A DNA stretch of 10,075 bases from Gammaproteobacteria bacterium (GTDB taxonomy: Bacteria > Pseudomonadota > Gammaproteobacteria > Steroidobacterales > Steroidobacteraceae), in contig RGYP01000044.1 in NCBI GenBank assembly GCA_010031985.1, forward strand, positions 1-10,075, given 5' to 3'. Every line of letters starts with the position of its first letter. Positions within the stretch are counted from its first letter, which is position 1. Position numbers and translations under genes: made by a program. Below the pieces are notes generated by a model. That model worked only from the letters and a program-made list of their open reading frames with translations, searched no databases and was not told the DNA's origin. Below are positions 6,049 to 10,075 of this stretch, piece by piece.

Positions 6049-8346
6049 TTACTTTGCTCCGAAATTGAAACGCGCCTGGATGCCGAAATACCTCTCGGCA
6101 TCGCGAGGGATCTGCAGGCGCGGCGCGCCACCGGGACCGCCGGCGGTCTTCAGCACGGTGAACGACTTATCCGCAAGATTGCGTCCCACCAGGGCCACCC
6201 GGAAGCGATCGCTTTCGTCACGCACTGCGACGGTGAGGTCGACCGTGGTGTAACCGGGGATGCGCAGCGCTGCGGGCTCGTTGAGATCGGCGAAGCTCGT
6301 ACCTTGGTACGACACCACCATGCTCGGAACCACCGTGTAGGCGCCCATCGGGATGTTCAGATCGCCATTGAGCGAGGCTTTCCATTCCGGGGCGAGCGGC
6401 AGCGACGTCCCCGCCCGAACGGTCGCGTTCTGACCGGGTGGCGTGAAGAAGCTGTCGACCTTCGCGTCCGTGTACGCAACGCCTGCGCCGAACGTCAGCA
6501 TGTCGTTGGGGCGGGCCTGTACGTCGAGCTCGAAGCCCTTCGACGACACCTTGCCCGCATTGGTCAACGTGGTGATCAGCGTACCGTTGAGGAACAAGAA
6601 GTTGTTGGCCTGGAAGTCGTCGTACTTGGCGTCGAAAACCGCGGCGTTGACGAGCATGCGACCGTCGAGCAGCGTGCTCTTCAAGCCGAGCTCGTACGAG
6701 TCTGCCGTTTCGGCCTCGATGACCGGCGTGTTGTTCACGGTCATGTTGAAGAACACGTTGTACGCCGGTCCCTTGTAACCCCGCGCATACGAGGCGTAGA
6801 CCATCACGTCGTCGTTGAGGTCGTACTGCAGACCGGCACGACCCGAAACGTTGTCGGAATCGTTGCTGCCCTTGAAGCCCGAGAGGTCGGTGCGAATGCC
6901 AGGCTGGCCCGCGAACGGCGTGGGCACGCGGTTGTGGAAGTAGCTCAACTTGTCCTGAGTCCAGCGCGCACCACCGATGAGACGCAAGCTGTCGGTGATG
7001 TTCCAGGTACCGTCGGCGAACACCGCGGTATTTTTGAAGTCTGCACCGAAGGTCGCATTGGAGAAGGTGCTGACGTAGGTCGATGAGCCCGCACGACAGG
7101 GTCGCTGTCCGGTGGCATCGATCGCCAAGGTGCTCGCAGTACAGTTGAAGATGTTGCGCTGGAAGAAGCGCTCAGCCTCGGTCTTCGAGTAGTAGACGCC
7201 GGCTACGTAATTGAACGCACCGTCGCCACTCGAGGCGAGACGCAGTTCCTGCGAGAAGCTCTTGGTGGTTTGGGGACCGAAGTCGTGCAGCTGTGCGAAG
7301 GCGTTGCCGACGTACGGCGCGGCCTGATCGATCCAGTCACCTTCGCGATATTCGGTCGCATCCCAGGTGCGATACGCGGTGATGCTGGTCAGAGCGCCCA
7401 TCGCGGTATCGACGTTGCCCTGCAGCGAGACGCCCCAGGCTTCTTCGGTGGAACGCATCTGCAGGTCCTGCTTGACCTGACGGGTCTTGTCGCCTTGCAG
7501 AACGATGCCGCTGTAGAGCGACGTGTAGGCTGCAGCGTTGGCGCCGGTCGGTGCATTGCCGATGATTTCGACGCAGCAGTTGTCGTCCGACTTGCGGTAA
7601 TCGCCCGTGAACGTCCAAAGATTTCCTTGGTTGCCGATTTCCCACACGGTGCGAATGCCCTTGCGGTCATAGCCGTTCAGGTCGCCACCGGCGGCCGTGG
7701 TCGACACGTTGCTGATGTAACCGTCGAACTTGCCGTAGGTCACGGTGGTACGCGAACGAACCGTATCGGAGATCGGCATGTCGATCGCGCCCTTCACACG
7801 CAATTCGTTGTCTTCGTACCAACCGACATCGACGTAGCCACCCATGGCATCGCCCGGGCGCTTGGATACGATGTTGACCACGCCCGCCGAGGCGTTCTTG
7901 CCGAACAACGTGCCCTGCGGGCCACGCAAAACTTCGATGCGCTCGATGTCGTAGAGGTCGCCGAAAGCCTCGCCCGCCGAAGACAAGACGACCCCGTCGA
8001 GCACCGTTGCCACGCTCGGCTGGGCAGCGATCGCGAAGTTGATGGTACCCACGCCACGCAGAAACAAGGATTGGTTGAGCGAGGTGTTGGTCTTGCGGAT
8101 ATTGAGAGAGGGTACGAGCGTCTTCAGCGCTTCGATGTTGAAACTGCCCGAGGCTTCGGCGAGTGCGCCGCTGACGACGGATACGGCAATTGGCACATCC
8201 TGCAAGCGCTGCTCGCGCTTTTGCGCAGTCACGACGATCTCGTCGAGACGGCCGTCGCCCGCGTCCTGCGCGACGGCGGCTTGCGGGACCATGGCGACAC
8301 AGGCGGCCGCCACGGCACTTGCGACGATTTTCTTGCTCATCGACAT
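6049..8346 (-). CDS. TonB-dependent outer-membrane receptor
   Basis: A 765-residue outer-membrane active-transport channel, at the usual length. Residues 1-26 are a Sec signal peptide with likely cleavage AVA|QD. The TonB box DEIVVTAQ is at 35-42, directly after the leader, so there is no FecA-type signalling domain. The plug (about 48-165) contains LFLRGVGT (94-101), VLDGV (115-119) and the strongly diagnostic ERIEVLRGPQGTLFGKNASA (135-154). The rest is barrel, with the final strand near RYFGIQARFNF; two residues (Ala-Lys) follow where many receptors end. Cysteines form a vicinal pair (257-258) and a second pair (402, 417), probably in outer loops. The ATG at 8346 is supported by AGGGGA about eight bases upstream; a second ATG two codons later is possible. 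It heads the operon, 9 bases before dctQ. The cargo is unknown; the TRAP partners suggest an acidic solute or its glycoside. Confidence 0.96.
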   Translation of the reverse strand: MSMSKKIVASAVAAACVAMVPQAAVAQDAGDGRLDEIVVTAQKREQRLQDVPIAVSVVSGALAEASGSFNIEALKTLVPSLNIRKTNTSLNQSLFLRGVGTINFAIAAQPSVATVLDGVVLSSAGEAFGDLYDIERIEVLRGPQGTLFGKNASAGVVNIVSKRPGDAMGGYVDVGWYEDNELRVKGAIDMPISDTVRSRTTVTYGKFDGYISNVSTTAAGGDLNGYDRKGIRTVWEIGNQGNLWTFTGDYRKSDDNCCVEIIGNAPTGANAAAYTSLYSGIVLQGDKTRQVKQDLQMRSTEEAWGVSLQGNVDTAMGALTSITAYRTWDATEYREGDWIDQAAPYVGNAFAQLHDFGPQTTKSFSQELRLASSGDGAFNYVAGVYYSKTEAERFFQRNIFNCTASTLAIDATGQRPCRAGSSTYVSTFSNATFGADFKNTAVFADGTWNITDSLRLIGGARWTQDKLSYFHNRVPTPFAGQPGIRTDLSGFKGSNDSDNVSGRAGLQYDLNDDVMVYASYARGYKGPAYNVFFNMTVNNTPVIEAETADSYELGLKSTLLDGRMLVNAAVFDAKYDDFQANNFLFLNGTLITTLTNAGKVSSKGFELDVQARPNDMLTFGAGVAYTDAKVDSFFTPPGQNATVRAGTSLPLAPEWKASLNGDLNIPMGAYTVVPSMVVSYQGTSFADLNEPAALRIPGYTTVDLTVAVRDESDRFRVALVGRNLADKSFTVLKTAGGPGGAPRLQIPRDAERYFGIQARFNFGAK

Positions 8347-8426
8347 CTTTGCAGTCCCCTTTTATTCGGTCAGTGAGATGACGCTAACAAACCTAAATAT
8401 GTCTTACAACTCTTATATACAACCTT
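8347..8426 (-). promoter_or_regulatory. Promoter region of the receptor-TRAP operon
   Basis: This AT-rich stretch in an otherwise GC-rich window lies between the GH31 terminator and the receptor start and must drive the five-gene operon. The best -10-like match on the minus strand is TATAAG (8417-8412), but it lacks a good -35. Weaker pairs are TTGTAT (8422-8417) with CATATT or TATTTA, and TTGTAA (8409-8404) with TAGCGT. TACAAC occurs twice on the plus strand (8405-8410 and 8418-8423) exactly 13 bases apart, a possible regulator site. The ribosome site AGGGGA is followed by eight bases and the ATG. The exact promoter is not settled. Confidence 0.5.
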
Positions 8427-8460
8427 AAAAACTGACGCGCCGGCGCAACAGCCGCCCGTC
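8427..8460 (-). terminator. Probable intrinsic terminator of the GH31 gene
   Basis: On the minus strand, starting one base after the GH31 stop codon, GACGGGCGGC, a loop TGTTGC and GCCGGCGCGTC pair as an imperfect GC-rich stem (one mismatch, one bulge), followed after AG by five T. This is the form of a rho-independent terminator, though the T run is short. It would separate the GH31 transcript from the receptor operon. An internal perfect palindrome GCGCCGGCGC (8437-8446) could compete with the main fold. Confidence 0.55.
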
Positions 8461-8461
8461 C

Positions 8462-10075
8462 TCAGAAACCCGGGATCCGCTCGCCGAGGCGCGTGAAAGC
8501 GGCGATCCGGTCGAGCGGCAACGTCAGCGCGTGACTCCGCCCGCCCTCGATCCGCTCGCCGGTCTCGAGCCAGACCCAATCGCCCGCCGGCAAATAGACC
8601 ACGACCTCGCCGGAGGGCTCGAGGCAGGGCGCGACCAGTAGCCGTTCGCCAAAGAAAAACTGATCCTCGAACGCCCAGCTTGCTCGATCCTCGGGGCAGG
8701 CGAGCACCATGGGGCGCTGTACGGGTAGGCCGCTGCGACTCGATTCTTCGACGACGCGCTGCAAATAGGGTCGAAGACGCTCGCGCAAAGCCAGCGCCTG
8801 CATCGCCAGGCGTTCCGCCTCGGGACCGTAACTCCAGGGTTCTCGGGGGCCGATGCCATGCAGCCGCAAATGCGCCGAAAAAATGGCTGCCTGCAGCCAG
8901 CGAACGTAAAGCACCGGATCGCGCCGATCGCCGTAGAACCCCCCCACGTCGGTCGCATAGAACGGCGCGCCCGTCAGGCCCCAGGAGAGTCCGCTGCGCA
9001 GATTGCCCGCCAATCCGCCCCAGTCGGCCTGCGGATCGCCTCCCCACTGCGAGGGATATCGCTGCGCGCCCGACCAACCCGCCCGACTGAACAAAAACGC
9101 TCCGTCACGCGAAAATCTTTGAGCCGCCTCGTAGACGCAGCGGTTGTAGAGCAGTGCGTAGACATTGTGCAGCGCATCGCCGCGCGAGCCGTCACTCGCC
9201 AGCATGTGCTCTTCGATCTGCTCGCCGAAATCGGCTTTGATCATGTCGATGCCGAGTTCGAAGAGCGCGCGGTGCTGATCGCGCCACCACGCGTAGGCTT
9301 CGGGATGGGTGAAATCGAGCAAGCCCGACTCGGGTAACTGGGTCAACACGGCGCCGAAAGGCTCGGGATCCCAGGCATAGCGATACGCCTCACCGGTGCG
9401 TGAGTCCCGCAGCAACCAGCCCTTACCTGCCAACTCCCCGAACAGGGGATTTTTCACGGAAATCAGCGGGTATTCCCAGACACAGATCCGAAAGCCCATC
9501 GCACGCAGGGCCTCGACGGTGGGTCTCGGGTCGGGATAGCGCTTGGGGCACCACTCGAAGGCGAAACGGGTGTCGGTGTCCTGCCAGGCCCGGCCATCGA
9601 AGGTGATGATTTCGCAAGGCATGCCGCGCTCGCGCACCTCGCGAGCCACCGCAAGAATCTCCGCGGAATCTTTGTAATACGCCTTCGACAGAATCACGCC
9701 GAGACTCCACGCGGGGGGCGTCGGTGCACGCCCGGTGAGTGCGGTGTACTGGTGGAGCTGCGCCGCACCGTCAGCACCGGTCAAAAGAAATATGTCGAGC
9801 TCGATATCTTCGATGGCCAGCACGTAGGCGCGCTGCGACCACGGGCCGTAGCCCACCCCGTGGGTCACCGGCGCGGGCGTATGCACGAAGGCGCCCCAAC
9901 CCTCTGGACTCCAGGCGTAGGGGGCGTTCTTGTAACTCCACTCGGCGTTCAGACCGAGCGCATCCCGATTGTAGGAACGAAGCAATTGGCCACGCTTGTC
10001 GAGGCGGCCGGATTTTTCGCCTAGACCGTACACCGGCGTCGCGGAGCCGAGTTCGAGCGTCAATAGCCAGCGATC
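8462..10075 (-). CDS. GH31 family alpha-glycosidase (YicI/alpha-xylosidase branch), 5' end missing
   Basis: The frame is open to the right edge, giving 537 visible residues. Characterised relatives run to about 770, so roughly 150 or more N-terminal residues are outside; a TTG at 10063 is inside the domain and is not a real start. The visible part begins in the N-terminal beta-sandwich (VYGLGEKSGRLDKRG) and covers the whole catalytic barrel and the C-terminal sheet region. Catalytic residues are clear: the nucleophile Asp in DMIKADFGEQ (codon 9232-9230) and the acid/base Asp in QWGGDPQADW (codon 9037-9035). Other blocks are RICVWEYPLIS, SRAGWSGAQRYP, GLTGAPFYATDVGGF and HLRLHGIGPREPW. E. coli YicI shares this arrangement, including Lys before the nucleophile region, but the substrate-pocket segment (TFDGRAWQDTDTRFAFEW) differs from YicI. 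It should hydrolyse alpha-linked glucosides or xylosides with retention. Localisation cannot be judged without the N terminus. Confidence 0.95.
   Translation of the reverse strand, partial: DRWLLTLELGSATPVYGLGEKSGRLDKRGQLLRSYNRDALGLNAEWSYKNAPYAWSPEGWGAFVHTPAPVTHGVGYGPWSQRAYVLAIEDIELDIFLLTGADGAAQLHQYTALTGRAPTPPAWSLGVILSKAYYKDSAEILAVAREVRERGMPCEIITFDGRAWQDTDTRFAFEWCPKRYPDPRPTVEALRAMGFRICVWEYPLISVKNPLFGELAGKGWLLRDSRTGEAYRYAWDPEPFGAVLTQLPESGLLDFTHPEAYAWWRDQHRALFELGIDMIKADFGEQIEEHMLASDGSRGDALHNVYALLYNRCVYEAAQRFSRDGAFLFSRAGWSGAQRYPSQWGGDPQADWGGLAGNLRSGLSWGLTGAPFYATDVGGFYGDRRDPVLYVRWLQAAIFSAHLRLHGIGPREPWSYGPEAERLAMQALALRERLRPYLQRVVEESSRSGLPVQRPMVLACPEDRASWAFEDQFFFGERLLVAPCLEPSGEVVVYLPAGDWVWLETGERIEGGRSHALTLPLDRIAAFTRLGERIPGF

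Noticed and set aside
5800..7086. Plus-strand open frame of 428 codons across dctQ and the receptor gene
   Set aside because: It runs antisense to two confidently identified genes, spans their junction and has low-complexity Arg/Val/Glu-rich composition.
7270..8376. Plus-strand open frame of 368 codons opposite the receptor 5' half
   Set aside because: Antisense to the signal peptide, plug and early barrel of a clear TonB receptor; no recognisable domain or ribosome site.
8437..8446. Palindrome GCGCCGGCGC as a protein-binding site
   Set aside because: It is contained in the GC-rich hairpin next to the GH31 stop codon, and the terminator reading explains it better.
10061..10063. TTG as the start of the GH31 gene
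   Set aside because: The frame continues in sequence to the window edge, and the TTG lies inside the N-terminal sandwich domain that family members all have, so the true start is outside the window.

Overview
The window looks like chromosomal DNA of a GC-rich Gram-negative bacterium, most likely a proteobacterium. It encodes a TonB-dependent outer-membrane receptor with a standard signal peptide, a TRAP transporter, a protein with a Tat-type leader, and a glycoside hydrolase of a clade common in polysaccharide-using Proteobacteria. I cannot place it to genus. The receptor style (TonB box DEIVVTAQ followed by KREQRLQDVP) is typical of sphingomonads, Caulobacter relatives and Gammaproteobacteria such as Xanthomonadales or Steroidobacter relatives. 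There are no tRNAs, rRNAs, CRISPR arrays, insertion sequences or phage genes. Coding density is very high.

Layout from left to right. (1) 1-1598, minus strand: an amino-acid permease of the GabP/APC type, followed 17 bases later by the 5' part of a Tat-exported protein resembling DUF1838, cut by the left edge. (2) 1599-1742: a short divergent intergenic region with a small inverted repeat. (3) 1743-2690, plus strand: a lone gene for a two-domain protein, TerB-like at the N terminus and DUF697-like at the C terminus. It converges with only 4 bases of spacing on the next block. (4) 8346 down to 2695, minus strand: one compact five-gene operon, TonB-dependent receptor, then TRAP small permease (DctQ), large permease (DctM), substrate-binding protein (DctP), then a low-molecular-weight phosphatase-like protein. 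Junctions are 9, 18 and 10 bases, then a 4-base GTGA overlap. (5) 8347-8461: promoter region of that operon plus a probable terminator of the upstream gene. (6) 8462 to the right edge, minus strand: most of a GH31 alpha-glycosidase related to the YicI/alpha-xylosidase branch, with its N terminus outside the window.

The receptor and TRAP genes together make a plausible complete import route: TonB-driven passage through the outer membrane, DctP capture in the periplasm, and ion-coupled passage through DctQM. The adjacent GH31 enzyme suggests, but does not prove, that the cargo is a glycoside or acidic sugar. The most unusual point is the last gene of the operon. It has the full low-molecular-weight phosphatase architecture, but aspartate replaces the nucleophilic cysteine of the CX5R loop, so it is either a pseudo-phosphatase or an enzyme with different chemistry, translationally coupled to the transporter. 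A second structural oddity is a perfect 9-bp hairpin closed by a GNRA tetraloop, just inside dctQ downstream of the receptor gene.
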